Source: Frankiaceae bacterium
GTDB lineage: Bacteria > Actinomycetota > Actinomycetes > BP-191
NCBI GenBank assembly: GCA_035556555.1
Contig: DATMES010000001.1
Span: 228,426-292,425 of the forward strand
Length of the DNA stretch: 64,000 nucleotides
Direction of reading: 5' to 3'
In this document: piece by piece, positions 8,707 through 19,031 of the stretch
How positions within the stretch are numbered: the stretch's first letter is position 1
Layout: each line of letters opens with the position of its first letter
The notes under the pieces: model-generated
Told to the model about the DNA's origin: nothing
Databases searched by the model: none
Seen by the model: only the letters and a program-made list of their open reading frames with translations
Position numbers and translations under genes: made by a program

Positions 8707-10758
8707 GTGAGCACGCCGCCCAAGCCCAAGACCGGCCCCAAGGACCTCGACGAGCGCGCGATCGACGTCGCCCGCGCCCTCGCCATGGACGCCGTCCAGA
8801 AGGCCAACTCCGGCCACCCCGGCACCCCCATGGCGCTGGCGCCGCTCGCGCACACGCTGTTCCAGGAGGTGCTGCGGCACGACCCGAGCGACCCCCAGTG
8901 GGAGGGCCGCGACCGCTTCGTGCTGTCCGCGGGTCACGCGTCGATGCTCATCTACGCCCAGCTGTTCCTCACCGGCTACGGCCTCTCGCTCGACGACATC
9001 AAGGCGTTCCGCCAGTGGGGCTCCCGCACGCCCGGCCACCCCGAGGTCCACCACACCGCGGGCGTCGAGACGACCACGGGCCCGCTCGGGCAGGGCTTCG
9101 GCAACGCCGTCGGCATGGCCATGGCGCTGCGCCACACCGCCGCGTCGTGGGATCCGGAGGGCGAGGGGCTGTTCGACCCCACCGTCTACGTCATCTGCTC
9201 AGACGGCGACCTCGAGGAGGGCATCACGGCCGAGGCGGCCAGCCTCGCCGGCCACCAGAAGCTCGGCAACCTCGTCTTCGTCTGGGACGACAACCACATC
9301 TCCATCGAGGGCGACACGGCGGTCGCGTTCAGCGAGGACGTGCTCCAGCGCTTCGAGGCGTACGGCTTCCACACCCAGCGCGTCGACAACGCGGAGGACC
9401 GCGACGCCATCCGCGCCGCGCTCACGGCGGCGAAGGACGAGCGCGACCGGCCGAGCATGATCGCGCTGCGCTCGCACATCGGCTGGCCGTCCCCGACCAA
9501 GATGGACACCGGCGCGGCGCACGGCTCCCCCCTCGGCGAGGAGGAGATCCGGGTCGTCAAGGAGATCCTCGGGATGGACCCAGACGAGCACTTCGCCGTG
9601 CCCGACGACGTGCTCGCGCACTGCCGCGGCGCCGTCGAGCGCGGCAAGGCGGCGCACGCCGAGTGGGACGCCCGCCTCGCGGCGTGGGCGGACAAGCACG
9701 CCGACCGCGCCGCCGAGCGCGAGCGCGTGCTCGCCCGCAAGCTGCCCGCGGGCTGGGCGGAGAAGCTGCCGACGTTCGAGGCGGGCAGCAAGCTCGCCAC
9801 GCGCGAGGCGTCCGGCAAGGTCATCAACGCCGTCGCCGACGTCCTCCCCGAGCTGTGGGGCGGCTCCGCCGACCTCGCCGGCAGCAACAACACCACCATC
9901 GAGGGCGCCCCCTCGTACCTCGCCGAGTCCCCCACAGGCCGCGTCCTGCACTTCGGCATCCGCGAGCACGCCATGGGCTCGACGATGAACGGCATGGCGC
10001 TGGTGGGCGGCGTGCGGCCGTTCGGCGGGACGTTCCTCGTGTTCAGCGACTACATGCGCCCGGCCGTACGCCTCGCCGCCCTGATGGGCCTGCCGGTGAC
10101 GTACGTCTGGACGCACGACTCCATCGGCCTCGGCGAGGACGGCCCGACGCACCAGCCGGTCGAGCACCTGCTGGCGCTGCGCGCGATCCCCGGGCTCGAC
10201 GTCGTACGCCCCGCCGACGCCCGCGAGACCGCCGTCGCCTGGCGCACCGTGCTTGAACGGAGCGACCGCCCCGCGGGCCTGGCCCTCACCCGGCAGAAGC
10301 TCCGGACCCTCTCCGGCGACGCGAGCGGGACGGCGAGGGGCGCGTACGTCGTCGCCGACCCCGAGACCGACGTCCCGAGCGTCATCCTCATCGGCACCGG
10401 CTCCGAGGTGCACGTGGCCCTCGAGGCCCGCGAGCGGCTCGAGGCCGCCGGCGTCCCCACGCGCGTCGTGTCGATGCCGTGCGTCGAGTGGTTCGCCGAG
10501 CAGGACCAGTCGTACCGCGACTCCGTCCTCCTGCCGTCCGTGAAGGCCCGCGTGAGCGTGGAGGCGGGCGTCACGCTGGGTTGGGAGCGCTGGGTGGGTG
10601 AGAACGGCGCCAGCGTGGGCATCGACCACTTCGGGGCGTCCGCTCCGTACGAGGTCCTCTACGAGCAGTTCGGCATCACCGCGGAGCGGGTCGCCGCCGC
10701 CGCGCAACGCAGCCTCTCCCTGCTCGGCGCCACGCAGGGAGCACCGACCGGAAACTAG
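8707..10758 (+). CDS. tkt: Transketolase
   Basis: 683 residues, normal length. A thiamine-diphosphate enzyme of the non-oxidative pentose phosphate pathway moving C2 units between sugar phosphates. Visible: [14 protein letters not shown] near the start, [16 protein letters not shown], the cofactor segment [19 protein letters not shown] leading to [19 protein letters not shown] with the catalytic Glu of the Pyr domain, and [17 protein letters not shown]. The GTG start follows GGAGCCAG. First gene of tkt-tal-pgi-zwf-opcA-pgl; the tal start follows after 8 bp. Confidence 0.98.
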   Translation: MSTPPKPKTGPKDLDERAIDVARALAMDAVQKANSGHPGTPMALAPLAHTLFQEVLRHDPSDPQWEGRDRFVLSAGHASMLIYAQLFLTGYGLSLDDIKAFRQWGSRTPGHPEVHHTAGVETTTGPLGQGFGNAVGMAMALRHTAASWDPEGEGLFDPTVYVICSDGDLEEGITAEAASLAGHQKLGNLVFVWDDNHISIEGDTAVAFSEDVLQRFEAYGFHTQRVDNAEDRDAIRAALTAAKDERDRPSMIALRSHIGWPSPTKMDTGAAHGSPLGEEEIRVVKEILGMDPDEHFAVPDDVLAHCRGAVERGKAAHAEWDARLAAWADKHADRAAERERVLARKLPAGWAEKLPTFEAGSKLATREASGKVINAVADVLPELWGGSADLAGSNNTTIEGAPSYLAESPTGRVLHFGIREHAMGSTMNGMALVGGVRPFGGTFLVFSDYMRPAVRLAALMGLPVTYVWTHDSIGLGEDGPTHQPVEHLLALRAIPGLDVVRPADARETAVAWRTVLERSDRPAGLALTRQKLRTLSGDASGTARGAYVVADPETDVPSVILIGTGSEVHVALEARERLEAAGVPTRVVSMPCVEWFAEQDQSYRDSVLLPSVKARVSVEAGVTLGWERWVGENGASVGIDHFGASAPYEVLYEQFGITAERVAAAAQRSLSLLGATQGAPTGN

Positions 10759-10766
10759 GAGCACAC

Positions 10767-11894
10767 GTGTCCGTCCTCGACGACCTGGCCTCGGCCGGGG
10801 TCGCGATCTGGCTCGACGACCTCTCGCGCGAGCGGCTGCGGTCCGGCAACCTCGCCGATCTCGTCGCCACGAAGAACGTCGTCGGCGTCACCACCAACCC
10901 GACGATCTTCCAGAAGGCGATGGAGCGCGGCGACGCGTACGACGAGCAGGTCACCGACCTGGCGTTGCGCGGCATCGGGCTGGACGAGGCGGTGCGGCTG
11001 ATCCAGACCGCCGACGTACGCGAGGCGTGCGACGTGCTGCGCCCGGCGTACGACGCCTCCGGCGGCGCCGACGGCCGCGTCTCGATCGAGGTCGACCCCG
11101 GCCTGGCCCGCGACGCGGCGAAGACCGTCGCCGAGGCCCGCGCGCTGTGGTGGCTCGTCGACCGGCCGAACGTCTTCATCAAGATCCCCGCGACGGTCGA
11201 GGGCCTGGAGGCCATCACCGCCACGACCCGCGCGGGCATCAGCGTCAACGTCACCCTGATCTTCTCGCTCCAGCGCTACGAGGCCGTCATGGAGGCGTAC
11301 CTCCTCGGCCTGGAGCAGCGGCTCGCCGACGGCGGCACGCTCGACGGCATGGAGTCGGTGGCGTCGTTCTTCGTGTCTCGCGTCGACACCGAGATCGACC
11401 ACCGGCTCGACGTGATCGCCAAGGAGTCGGGCGACACCGCGCGCGTGGAGACCGCGAAGCGGCTGCGCGGCGAGGCCGCGATCGCCAACGCCCGGCTGGC
11501 GTACGAGGCGTACGAGCGCGTCTTCGCCACCGACCGCTGGCGCGCGCTGGAGGCCAAGGGCGCCAAGAAGCAGCGGCCGCTCTGGGCGTCCACGGGCGTG
11601 AAGGACCCGGCGTACGACGACACGCGCTACGTCGTCGAGCTCGTCGCGCCAGGCACCGTCAACACCATGCCCGAGCCGACGCTCGACGCCGTCCTCGACC
11701 ACGGCAGGATCCGCGGCGCGACGGGCGCGGGGTCGTACGACGAGGCCCGCGCGACGCTCGCCGACCTCGCGGAGATCGGCGTCGACTACGACGACGTCGT
11801 CGACACCCTCGAGAAGGAGGGCGTCGAGAAGTTCGACGCGTCGTGGGCGCAGCTGCGCGAGCAGGTCTCGACCGAGCTGGCCAAGAAGCGTTGA
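10767..11894 (+). CDS. tal: Transaldolase
   Basis: 375 residues, the long actinobacterial/cyanobacterial-type transaldolase. It moves a dihydroxyacetone unit from sedoheptulose 7-phosphate to glyceraldehyde 3-phosphate through a Schiff base. The catalytic Lys139 lies in [21 protein letters not shown] (41-52) and [11 protein letters not shown] are the other signatures. GTG start with AGGAG 6 nt upstream. The stop overlaps the TTG start of pgi (TTGA). Confidence 0.97.
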   Translation: MSVLDDLASAGVAIWLDDLSRERLRSGNLADLVATKNVVGVTTNPTIFQKAMERGDAYDEQVTDLALRGIGLDEAVRLIQTADVREACDVLRPAYDASGGADGRVSIEVDPGLARDAAKTVAEARALWWLVDRPNVFIKIPATVEGLEAITATTRAGISVNVTLIFSLQRYEAVMEAYLLGLEQRLADGGTLDGMESVASFFVSRVDTEIDHRLDVIAKESGDTARVETAKRLRGEAAIANARLAYEAYERVFATDRWRALEAKGAKKQRPLWASTGVKDPAYDDTRYVVELVAPGTVNTMPEPTLDAVLDHGRIRGATGAGSYDEARATLADLAEIGVDYDDVVDTLEKEGVEKFDASWAQLREQVSTELAKKR

Positions 11895-13639
11895 CCGAGA
11901 ACGACGCGCTCGCCGACGCCAAGGCCGGCGCGCCCGCCGACGCCGCCGAGGCGCGGGGCGCCGACACCGCGCGGGTGGAGGAGCCCCCCGTACACCGCGC
12001 GCGGCCGCCCAAGGCCGACCCCGCGCCTGTGCTCTACACCTCCCCCGAGCCCGCGACGCCGAAGGGCCCGGTCCGCGTCGTCACCACCGGCTCCGCGCTG
12101 CTCGGCCCGCGCGACGCGGCGCGGCGGGCGCTCGTGCAGGACGGCGTACCCGCCAAGCTCATGGCGAAGGACGCGACGCTGTGGGGCCCCGACGCCGAGG
12201 CGGAGGCGGCCATCAGGCTCGGCTGGCTCGACCTCCCCCGCACCTCCCGCGACCTGCTCCCCCGCCTCGCCGCGCTGCGCGAGGAGCTGCGCGCCACCGG
12301 CCTCGACCGCGTCGTGCTCTGCGGCATGGGCGGCTCGTCGCTCGCGCCCGAGGTCATCTGCGCGACGTACGGCGTCCCGCTCGTCACCCTCGACACCACC
12401 GACCCTGGCCAGGTCCGGGCAGCGCTGACCGACCTCGACCGGACGGTCTTCGTGGTGTCGAGCAAGAGCGGCAGCACCGTCGAGACCGACTCGCACCTGC
12501 GCCTCGCCGTCGAGGCGACGGGCTGGGATCGCGTCGTCGTCGTCACCGACCCGGGCTCGGCGCTCGCGCAGGCGGCCGAGGCCAATGGCGCCCGCGCGGT
12601 CCTCCTCGCCGACCCCGACGTCGGCGGCCGCTACAGCGCGCTGTCCGCGTTCGGCCTGGTGCCGTCGGCGCTGGCCGGCGTCGACGTCGGCGTGCTCCTC
12701 GACGACGCCGAGGCCGTGCTCCCCGACCTGCTCGGCACCGAGGGCAACCCCGGGCTCGACCTCGGCGCCGCGCTCGGCGGCTGCGGCGCCGCGGGCCGCG
12801 ACAAGGTCGTGCTGGTCGACGCCGACTCGGGGTTCACCGGCTTCGGCGACTGGGCCGAGCAGCTCGTCGCCGAGTCCACCGGCAAGCTCGGCCGCGGCCT
12901 GCTGCCCGTCGTGCTCGAAGGCCCCGGCGCGCCCGGGGCGAAGTTCACCGCGACCGGCGACGTGCACGTCGTCCGCCTCGGCTCCCCAGGGCCCAACTCG
13001 ACCGCCGTGAGCGGGCCGCTCGGGGCGGCGTTCGTCGTCTGGGAGTACGCCACCGCGGTCGCCGGGCGCGTGCTGCGCATCAACCCGTTCGACCAGCCCG
13101 ACGTCGAGTCGGCCAAGGTCTCGGCGCGCGCGCTGCTCGACTCCGGCGACCCGCCGACAGGCACGCCGGTCCTCACCGAGGGCCCCGTCGAGGTCTACGG
13201 CGCCACGGCCGCGACCGACCTGGCCGGCGTCGTCCGCGACCTGCTCGCGGCGGTGCCGCCGACCGGCTACCTGGCTGTGCACGCCTACCTCGACCGGTTC
13301 GCCGACGCCTCCGCCGCCGGCCTCCGTGCGGCCCTGGCGGCACACACCGCGCGGCCCGTCACGTTCGGCTGGGGGCCGCGCTTCCTGCACTCGACCGGGC
13401 AGTACCACAAGGGCGGACCGCCCAACGGCGTCGTCCTCCAGCTCACCGGGGCGGTCGAGCAGGACGTCGCCGTGCCCGGCAGGGAGTTCACGCTCGGTCG
13501 GCTCCAGCTCGCCCAGGCGCTCGGCGACGGCACCGTCCTCGCGGAGCGCGGCCTGCCGGTCGTACGCCTCCACCTCACCGGCTCGCGAGCGGCAGGCCTG
13601 GCCGCCGTCCGGGCAGCGATCCCCGAGCCGCCCGAGTGA
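11891..13639 (+). CDS. pgi: Glucose-6-phosphate isomerase
   Basis: 582 residues from TTG 11891, overlapping the tal stop. The sugar-phosphate sites [11 protein letters not shown] and [10 protein letters not shown] are clear, and the C-terminal SIS half ends with [20 protein letters not shown]. It interconverts glucose 6-phosphate and fructose 6-phosphate. The sequence is the diverged form found between tal and zwf in many actinobacteria, not the classical E. coli-like form. The first 60 or so residues are a loose Ala/Pro/Glu-rich extension ([18 protein letters not shown]), so the true start could be internal. It ends in a GTGA overlap with zwf. Confidence 0.9.
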   Translation: MTENDALADAKAGAPADAAEARGADTARVEEPPVHRARPPKADPAPVLYTSPEPATPKGPVRVVTTGSALLGPRDAARRALVQDGVPAKLMAKDATLWGPDAEAEAAIRLGWLDLPRTSRDLLPRLAALREELRATGLDRVVLCGMGGSSLAPEVICATYGVPLVTLDTTDPGQVRAALTDLDRTVFVVSSKSGSTVETDSHLRLAVEATGWDRVVVVTDPGSALAQAAEANGARAVLLADPDVGGRYSALSAFGLVPSALAGVDVGVLLDDAEAVLPDLLGTEGNPGLDLGAALGGCGAAGRDKVVLVDADSGFTGFGDWAEQLVAESTGKLGRGLLPVVLEGPGAPGAKFTATGDVHVVRLGSPGPNSTAVSGPLGAAFVVWEYATAVAGRVLRINPFDQPDVESAKVSARALLDSGDPPTGTPVLTEGPVEVYGATAATDLAGVVRDLLAAVPPTGYLAVHAYLDRFADASAAGLRAALAAHTARPVTFGWGPRFLHSTGQYHKGGPPNGVVLQLTGAVEQDVAVPGREFTLGRLQLAQALGDGTVLAERGLPVVRLHLTGSRAAGLAAVRAAIPEPPE

Positions 13640-15204
13640 CAGCGTCTTCCCCGGGGTCCCCGCGGCGGCGCGAAACGCCGTCGTGGGGTGGCAATCCGCT
13701 GCGGGATCCGCGCGACCGCAGGCTGCCGCGGATCGCGGGACCGTGCGGGCTGGTCATCTTCGGCGTCACCGGCGACCTCGCCCGCAAGAAGCTCATGCCC
13801 GCCGTCTACGACCTCGCCAACCGCGGCCTGCTCCCGCCCGGCTTCGCGCTGACCGGCTTCGCGCGGCGCGACTGGGCCGACCAGGACTTCACCCAGGTCG
13901 TCCACGACTCCATCAAGGAGCATGCGCGGACGCCGTACCGCGAGGAGGTCTGGCAGCAGCTCGCCGACGGCTGCCGGTTCGTGCAGGGGGAGTTCGCCGA
14001 CGACGAGGCGTTCGACACCCTCGCCCGCACCATCGCCGACCTCGACAGGGTCCGCGGCACCAACGGCAACCACGCGTTCTACCTCTCGGTGCCGCCGGCG
14101 GCGTTCCCCGTCGTCATCCGGCAGCTCGAGCGCTCCGGCCTCTCCGCCGCCAACGGCGACCAGTGGCGACGGCTCGTCGTGGAGAAGCCATTCGGCCACG
14201 ACCTCGCCTCGGCGCGCGAGCTGCAGGAGGTCATCGGGCACGTGTTCCCGAGCGGGTCGGTGTTCCGCATCGACCACTACCTCGGCAAGGAGACCGTCCA
14301 GAACCTCCTGGCCCTGCGTTTCGCCAACAACCTCTTCGAGCCGATCTGGAACCGCCGCTACGTCGACCACGTGCAGATCACGATGGCCGAGGACATCGGC
14401 ATCGGCGGCCGGGCCGGCTACTACGACGGCATCGGCGCCGCCCGCGACGTCCTCCAGAACCACCTCCTCCAGCTCCTCGCGCTGACCGCGATGGAGGAGC
14501 CGGTGTCGTTCGCGGCCGACGCGCTGCGCACGGAGAAGACCAAGGTGCTCTCCGCCGTCACGCTGCCCAAGGACCTCGAGACGGGCACCGCGCGCGGCGT
14601 CTACGCTGCCGGCTGGCAGGGCGGAGTCCAGGTCCCCGGCTACCACGACGAGCCGGGCATCAGGAACACCTCCAAGACCGAGACGTACGCCGCCGTCCGC
14701 CTCGAGGTCGACACCCGCCGCTGGGCTGGCGTGCCGTTCTACCTGCGGACAGGGAAGCGCCTCGTACGGCGGGTGACGGAGATCGCGGTGGTGTTCCAGC
14801 GGGCGCCGCACCTGCCGTTCACGTCGACGGAGACCGAGGAGCTCGGCTCCAACGCGCTCGTCATCCGCGTGCAGCCCGACGAGGGCGTGACGATGCGCTT
14901 CGGGTCGAAGGTGCCCGGCACGCAGATGGAGGTGCGCGACGTGAACATGGACTTCGCGTACGGCGAGGCCTTCACCGAGTCGAGCCCCGAGGCGTACGAG
15001 CGCCTCATCCTCGACGTCCTGCTCGGCGACCCGCCGCTGTTCCCGCGGCACGAGGAGGTCGAGCTGTCCTGGCAGGTCGTCGACCCGGTCACCGAGGCGT
15101 GGGCGGCGCGCGGCAAGCCGGAGCCGTACGCCGCCGGCACCTGGGGCCCCTCGTCCGCCGACGAGCTGCTGGCCCGCGACGGCCGCGCCTGGCGGCACGC
15201 ATGA
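13636..15204 (+). CDS. zwf: Glucose-6-phosphate 1-dehydrogenase
   Basis: 522 residues from GTG 13636. First step of the oxidative pentose phosphate pathway, giving 6-phosphogluconolactone and NADPH. Visible: the dinucleotide site VIFGVTGDLARKKLMPA (about 37-53), VVEKPFGHD, the substrate signature RIDHYLGKE with catalytic His, FYLRTGKRL and the terminal WGP. The first 30 or so residues (SSPGSPRRRETPSWGGNPLR) match no family core and are partly coded by repeat E copy 1. The stop overlaps the opcA ATG (ATGA). Confidence 0.97.
   Translation: MTASSPGSPRRRETPSWGGNPLRDPRDRRLPRIAGPCGLVIFGVTGDLARKKLMPAVYDLANRGLLPPGFALTGFARRDWADQDFTQVVHDSIKEHARTPYREEVWQQLADGCRFVQGEFADDEAFDTLARTIADLDRVRGTNGNHAFYLSVPPAAFPVVIRQLERSGLSAANGDQWRRLVVEKPFGHDLASARELQEVIGHVFPSGSVFRIDHYLGKETVQNLLALRFANNLFEPIWNRRYVDHVQITMAEDIGIGGRAGYYDGIGAARDVLQNHLLQLLALTAMEEPVSFAADALRTEKTKVLSAVTLPKDLETGTARGVYAAGWQGGVQVPGYHDEPGIRNTSKTETYAAVRLEVDTRRWAGVPFYLRTGKRLVRRVTEIAVVFQRAPHLPFTSTETEELGSNALVIRVQPDEGVTMRFGSKVPGTQMEVRDVNMDFAYGEAFTESSPEAYERLILDVLLGDPPLFPRHEEVELSWQVVDPVTEAWAARGKPEPYAAGTWGPSSADELLARDGRAWRHA
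13651..13691 (+). repeat. Repeat E copy 1, inside the zwf N-terminal codons
   Basis: A GGGGTCCCCGCGG block followed by GGCGCG and CGTCGTGGGGTGG resembles, in reverse complement, the spacer before oppC at 21032-21080. The two copies differ by an 8-9 nt gap. The resemblance could be partly compositional. Confidence 0.4.
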
Positions 15205-16112
15205 CCGAGCTCACGGGCAGCACGGCGAGCGAGGTCGCCGCGCTCATCGCGCGCGAGCGCCGTAGATCCGGCACCGGAATGCTCGGCATGGTGCTGACGC
15301 TCGTCGTCGCCACCGACGAGCGCGGTCACTACGACGCGCTGCGGGCCGCCAACGACGCCGCCATGGAACACCCCTGCCGCGTCATCGCCGTCATCCCGCG
15401 GGCGCCGAAGGAGAAGCCGCGGCTCGACGCCGAGGTCGGTACCGCGCAGCGCGGCAACCCCGGCGAGAACGTCGTCCTCCGCCTCTACGGCCACCTCGGC
15501 GAGCACGCCGACTCGGTCGTCCTCCCGCTGCTGCTCCCCGACGCGCCGGTCGTCGTGTGGTGGCCCGGCGACGCGCCGAAGGACCCCGGCGCCTCGCCGC
15601 TCGGACGGCTCGCGCACCGCCGCGTGACCGACGCCGCGGCCTGCGCACGTCCGGGGGCGTCGTTGCGCGAACGCCTCGGCGAGCTCACCGACGGCGACAC
15701 CGACCTCGCGTGGACCCGGCTGACGCCGTGGCGGGCGTTGCTCGCGGCGGCGCTCGACGAGCCCTTCGACACCGTCACGGGTGCCACCATCGCCGCCGCG
15801 CGCGGCAACCCGAGCGCCGTCCTGCTCGCGGGGTGGCTGCGGGCCAAGCTGGGCGTCGAGCCCGCCGCCAAGGTCTCGCGCGGCCCCGGCATCACCGAGG
15901 TACGCCTGTCCTCCGCGCGCGGCGACCTGTCCCTCGCGCGCCCCGACGGCGAGCGCGCGACGCTCACCCGCCCAGGGCAGCCGGACCGGCGGGTGGCGCT
16001 GAAGCGGCGCACGACCGCCGACCTGCTCGCCGAGGAGCTGCGCCGGCTCGACGCCGACGAGGTCTACGCGGAGTCCCTCGCGGCGGCATTTCCTGAGAAG
16101 GTGCCCGGGTGA
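15201..16112 (+). CDS. opcA: Glucose-6-phosphate dehydrogenase assembly protein OpcA
   Basis: 303 residues from ATG 15201, overlapping the zwf stop. OpcA is needed for full activity of the actinobacterial and cyanobacterial enzyme; it is not itself catalytic as far as known. Family features: RRRSGTGMLGMVLTLVV near the start, HPCRVIAVIP, GENVVLRLYGHLGEHADSVV, LLLPDAPVVVWWPGDAP, and the LTPWRALLAAALDEPF segment. Position between zwf and pgl is the standard order. Confidence 0.95.
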   Translation: MTELTGSTASEVAALIARERRRSGTGMLGMVLTLVVATDERGHYDALRAANDAAMEHPCRVIAVIPRAPKEKPRLDAEVGTAQRGNPGENVVLRLYGHLGEHADSVVLPLLLPDAPVVVWWPGDAPKDPGASPLGRLAHRRVTDAAACARPGASLRERLGELTDGDTDLAWTRLTPWRALLAAALDEPFDTVTGATIAAARGNPSAVLLAGWLRAKLGVEPAAKVSRGPGITEVRLSSARGDLSLARPDGERATLTRPGQPDRRVALKRRTTADLLAEELRRLDADEVYAESLAAAFPEKVPG

Positions 16113-16888
16113 GCGCCCCCGCCGTCCTCGTCCACCGCGACGCCGCGCTGCTGGCGCGGGCCGTCGCCGCCCGCCTCGTGACGCGGCTCGTCGACGTGCA
16201 GTCGGCGCGCGGCACCGCGAGCGTCGTCCTCACCGGCGGCGGCATCGGGATCGACGTGCTGCGCGCGCTCGACTCCGCGCCCGCCCGTGACGCCGTCATG
16301 TGGGACCGGCTCGACGTGTGGTGGGGCGACGAGCGGTTCCTGCCGAGCGGGCACCCCGAGCGCAACGAGACGCAGGCCCGCGAGGCGCTGCTCGACTCCG
16401 TACCCGTCGACCCCGCACGAGTCCGGCCCATGCCCGGTCCCGACGGTCCCGACGGCCCCGACCCCGAGGCCGCCGCCGAGCGGTACGCCGCCTGGCTCGC
16501 CGCCGCCACGACGCACGAGGACCACGGCCCGGTGCCGTCGTTCGACGTGCTGCTGCTCGGCGTCGGGCCCGACGGGCACACGGCGTCGATGTTCCCCGGG
16601 CAGCCCGCGGTCTACGACGACCGGCCGGTCGTCGCGGTGCACGGCTCGCCGAAGCCGCCGCCGACCCGGCTGACGCTGACGTTCGGAGCCATCAACGCCG
16701 CCCGCGAGGTCTGGGTCGTCGTGGCCGGCGCCGACAAGGCGAGCGCCGTGGCGATGGCGCTGTCGCGGACGGGCCGCGTCCAGGTGCCCGCGGCCGGCGT
16801 GTCCGGCCGCCAGCGCACACTGTGGCTGCTCGACTCGGCTGCCGCCTCGAAGATCCCCGGCGGCCTCACCCGCCTGGCGTCCCCGTAG
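16109..16888 (+). CDS. pgl: 6-phosphogluconolactonase
   Basis: 259 residues from GTG 16109 (overlapping the opcA stop). It hydrolyses 6-phosphogluconolactone, completing the step begun by Zwf. Signatures: VVLTGGGIGIDVLRAL (phosphate-binding loop), WWGDERFLPSGHPERN, LLLGVGPDGHTASMFPG with the catalytic His, and VAGADKASAVAMAL near the end. Length is normal. Last gene of the coupled run; the next gene starts 46 bp on with its own signal peptide. Confidence 0.96.
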   Translation: MSAPAVLVHRDAALLARAVAARLVTRLVDVQSARGTASVVLTGGGIGIDVLRALDSAPARDAVMWDRLDVWWGDERFLPSGHPERNETQAREALLDSVPVDPARVRPMPGPDGPDGPDPEAAAERYAAWLAAATTHEDHGPVPSFDVLLLGVGPDGHTASMFPGQPAVYDDRPVVAVHGSPKPPPTRLTLTFGAINAAREVWVVVAGADKASAVAMALSRTGRVQVPAAGVSGRQRTLWLLDSAAASKIPGGLTRLASP

Positions 16889-16934
16889 GATGCGCCCGTG
16901 CGGCCCCCCTACAGCCGCCGGAAACGGGACCCCC

Positions 16935-17306
16935 ATGCGAGCCACTCTCGCCGTCGCCGCGACGGCCGCCCTGCTCTCACCGCTCGTCACCCCGGCCGCG
17001 CAGGCCGCGGACGCCATGACCTGCACCCTCCGATACGACAACGGCGGCCTCGCCGGCATCACCCAGGGCAGGGGCACGTGCGGCAACGGCTACCTGCTGG
17101 CGTTCACCGCGTCGAACGCCTGCCCGCAGCAGTCGGTGCAGGGCACCGCGACCAACGGCTTCGTGAGCTTCTCGTTCACCTGGCAGCGCGTCGGCACGAC
17201 GGGTGCCGTGACGACGAACGGCGACACGAACGGCGCCGGGGTCCTCACGTTCTCGTCGCCGTGCCCCGCGCAGAACGAGACCATGGTCGCGGCGTACGGC
17301 CCCTGA
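16935..17306 (+). CDS. Small secreted protein, unknown function
   Basis: 123 residues beginning MRATLAVAATAALLSPL with an AQA|A cleavage site near residue 25. The mature part (about 98 residues) has four Cys (in TCTLRY, GTCGNG, NACPQQ, SPCPAQ), enough for two disulfides, and is otherwise Gly/Thr/Asn-rich and probably beta-rich. An ATG at 16890 in the same frame would put 15 residues before the signal peptide and is rejected. It converges on the lipoprotein gene with 2 bp between stops. I do not recognise the family. Confidence 0.75.
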   Translation: MRATLAVAATAALLSPLVTPAAQAADAMTCTLRYDNGGLAGITQGRGTCGNGYLLAFTASNACPQQSVQGTATNGFVSFSFTWQRVGTTGAVTTNGDTNGAGVLTFSSPCPAQNETMVAAYGP

Positions 17307-17308
17307 CG

Positions 17309-18202
17309 TCAGACGGGGCGCAGCACGCCGTACAGCTCGACGGCGTCGCCGTAGCGAGACCCGAACCACCGCCGCGCCGCGTCGTCGACGACGAGCACGC
17401 CGAGCTCCACGACGTTGCGTACCTCGTCCACGCTGCCGCCGACCAGCTCGACCCCAGCCGTGGCTGCCTCGTCGCGGTGGGCGAACGCGTCGTCCTCGAT
17501 CGCGTGCAGCTCGCGGTGCGTGCGCGGCAACGACGTCACGCAGAGGGCGCCGCCCCAGCGCTCCGCGATCTCGCGGCGGTGCCGGTCGAGGCCGCCGGTG
17601 AACGCGACGTTGACGACGGCGTACGCCTCCTGCGGGCCGTCCACCGCACCCTCGCGCGGCCTGCCGTCGGGCCAGGAGAGCCAGAGGCCGGCGAAGTCAC
17701 GCTGTCCGCGCGCGTACCTCGCGGTGGCGGTCCAGTCGGTGTCGGAACGCCGCTCGGGGTCCGTCACGCGCCAGCCGCCGGCCGGCGCGGGACACGCCGT
17801 CGGGAAGGCCGGGTCCGGCTCGGCCGACCGCGGTGCGGGCGCGGCGGGTGGCTCGGTGAGGTGGAACGACGACCCGTCGTACGTCCCGACGAGCCGGTAC
17901 TCGCCCCACGTCACGCCGGCCGCCGACTCCTCGCCGGGCACGTCGGCCCAGTCGAACGGCACGACCTCCGGCCCGCCGCACCGCGGCGGCCGCGAGTCCG
18001 CGACGCTGCCGACGCAGAGCTGCGGCCGGTGCCCGCCGGCCTGGCGGACGAGGGCCGTGATCTCGTAGCGCTGCGATGCCGCTGTGGCAGTGGCGGTCGA
18101 CGCGGGCGGCGTCGTGGCGGAGCCGCGCACCGACGCGCCGGGCTCCGCGCAGCCCGCGGCGAGCGCGAGCAGCAGGAGGCACACCGCGCGTCCGGTCACC
18201 AT
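17309..18202 (-). CDS. Putative lipoprotein, unknown function
   Basis: 297 residues with a lipoprotein signal, CLLLLALAAGC (Cys18), and a Thr/Ser/Ala linker to about residue 45. The mature region has several Cys (QLCVG, PRCGG, TACPAP, ALCVT), WRVTDPERRSDTDW and a C-terminal alpha/beta stretch ending YGDAVELYGVLRPV. No catalytic signature is seen. ATG 18200-18202 follows the signal logic well. Repeat B copy 2 lies 38 bp upstream, between this gene and rbpA. Confidence 0.75.
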   Translation of the reverse strand: MVTGRAVCLLLLALAAGCAEPGASVRGSATTPPASTATATAASQRYEITALVRQAGGHRPQLCVGSVADSRPPRCGGPEVVPFDWADVPGEESAAGVTWGEYRLVGTYDGSSFHLTEPPAAPAPRSAEPDPAFPTACPAPAGGWRVTDPERRSDTDWTATARYARGQRDFAGLWLSWPDGRPREGAVDGPQEAYAVVNVAFTGGLDRHRREIAERWGGALCVTSLPRTHRELHAIEDDAFAHRDEAATAGVELVGGSVDEVRNVVELGVLVVDDAARRWFGSRYGDAVELYGVLRPV

Positions 18203-18240
18203 GCGCGTTGGACGCGCGACTTGGCGCGGGCGTTCCGCGC

Positions 18241-18310
18241 GGTTACTGGTGAGTAGCGACGGCGCCGTTCACCAGTTCGTGCTCGGCCGGTGTCGCTACT
18301 CACCAGTAAC
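18241..18310. repeat. Repeat B copy 2 (intact palindromic element)
   Basis: A 70-bp unit with perfect 19-bp inverted arms: GTTACTGGTGAGTAGCGAC (18242-18260) and its complement at 18292-18310. The centre contains CACCAGTTCGTGC. No coding capacity. Best-preserved copy of this family. Confidence 0.85.
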
Positions 18311-18334
18311 TTCGGGTTTCTGAGCGCCGTACCG

Positions 18335-18670
18335 CTACGGCTTGCCGCGGAGCTTCTGCAGGGCCTCCTGGAGGATGGCCTCGCCGTCCTCCTGGTTACG
18401 CCGCTCGCGGACGTACGCGAGGTGCGTCTTGTACGGCTCCGTCTTGGGCGGCGCCGGGGTGTTCTGCTTGTCGCGCCCCGCGGGGTAGCCGCAGCGCGGG
18501 CAGTCCCACAGGTCGGGGATCGGCGCGTCGTCGGCGAACGAGGGCCGGGTCTCGTGCTTGTTCGCGCACCAGAACGACACCCGCTTGCGCGGGGCGGCCT
18601 CGCCGCGCTCCGCCTCGCCCATGGGGCCGGCGCCGACCCGGCTGCCGCGGATCGCGTTGCCACCTGCCAC
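18335..18670 (-). CDS. rbpA: RNA polymerase-binding protein RbpA
   Basis: 111 residues, normal length. RbpA binds RNA polymerase and group 1/2 sigma factors and helps open-complex formation; it is restricted to Actinobacteria. Visible: N-terminal GGNAIRGSRVGAGPMGEAERG (start of the tail and basic linker), the zinc-binding core CANKHETRPSFADDAPIPDLWDCPRCG split across residues 35-61 with Cys35 and CPRC, and the C-terminal sigma-interaction helix HLAYVRERRNQEDGEAILQEAL. Downstream of secG on the same strand, the normal actinobacterial order. Confidence 0.96.
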   Translation of the reverse strand: MAGGNAIRGSRVGAGPMGEAERGEAAPRKRVSFWCANKHETRPSFADDAPIPDLWDCPRCGYPAGRDKQNTPAPPKTEPYKTHLAYVRERRNQEDGEAILQEALQKLRGKP

Positions 18671-18757
18671 GTGCCTGACTCCTCGCTGCTCAAGTGAGAC
18701 CGCGCGCGGGCCAGGAAGGCAGGCCGACGCGGGATGGACCGAGTGTACGCACGGTCA

Positions 18758-18781
18758 GGGCAGGCGGGCGACCACCTGCCC
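18758..18781 (-). terminator. Hairpin after secG
   Basis: GGGCAGG (18758-18764) and CCTGCCC (18775-18781) form a 7-bp stem just beyond the secG stop at 18788. There is no T tract, as is common in this phylum. Confidence 0.5.
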
Positions 18782-18787
18782 GTAATG

Positions 18788-19018
18788 TCACTGCTTGAGC
18801 AGCAGCCCCAGCGCGAGCACCGACGCCACCCAGAGGATGGCGGCGGCGATCGTGAGCCGGTCGAGGTTCTTCTCGACGACCGTCGAGCCGCCCAGCGACG
18901 ACGAGACGCCACCGCCGAACATGTTCGACAGACCGCCGCCCTTACCGCGGTGCAGCAGGACGAGCACGATCAGGATGATGCTCGTCAAGACGAGCAGGAC
19001 GTTCACGGCGACGATCAA
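18788..19018 (-). CDS. secG: Preprotein translocase subunit SecG
   Basis: 76 residues with two membrane helices: VAVNVLLVLTSIILIVLVLL and IAAAILWVASVLALGLLL. The loop between them has the SecG pattern HRGKGGGLSNMFGGG. SecG joins SecYE and eases protein export. It lies upstream of rbpA. In most actinobacteria tpiA is its immediate neighbour; here a peptide transporter separates them. Confidence 0.95.
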   Translation of the reverse strand: MIVAVNVLLVLTSIILIVLVLLHRGKGGGLSNMFGGGVSSSLGGSTVVEKNLDRLTIAAAILWVASVLALGLLLKQ

Positions 19019-19031
19019 CGGGGGCGACCTT

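Noticed and set aside
12181..15204. Single 1007-codon frame joining pgi and zwf
   Set aside because: Only the part from 13636 is Zwf; the upstream part is an Arg/Pro-rich shadow of pgi. No fusion.
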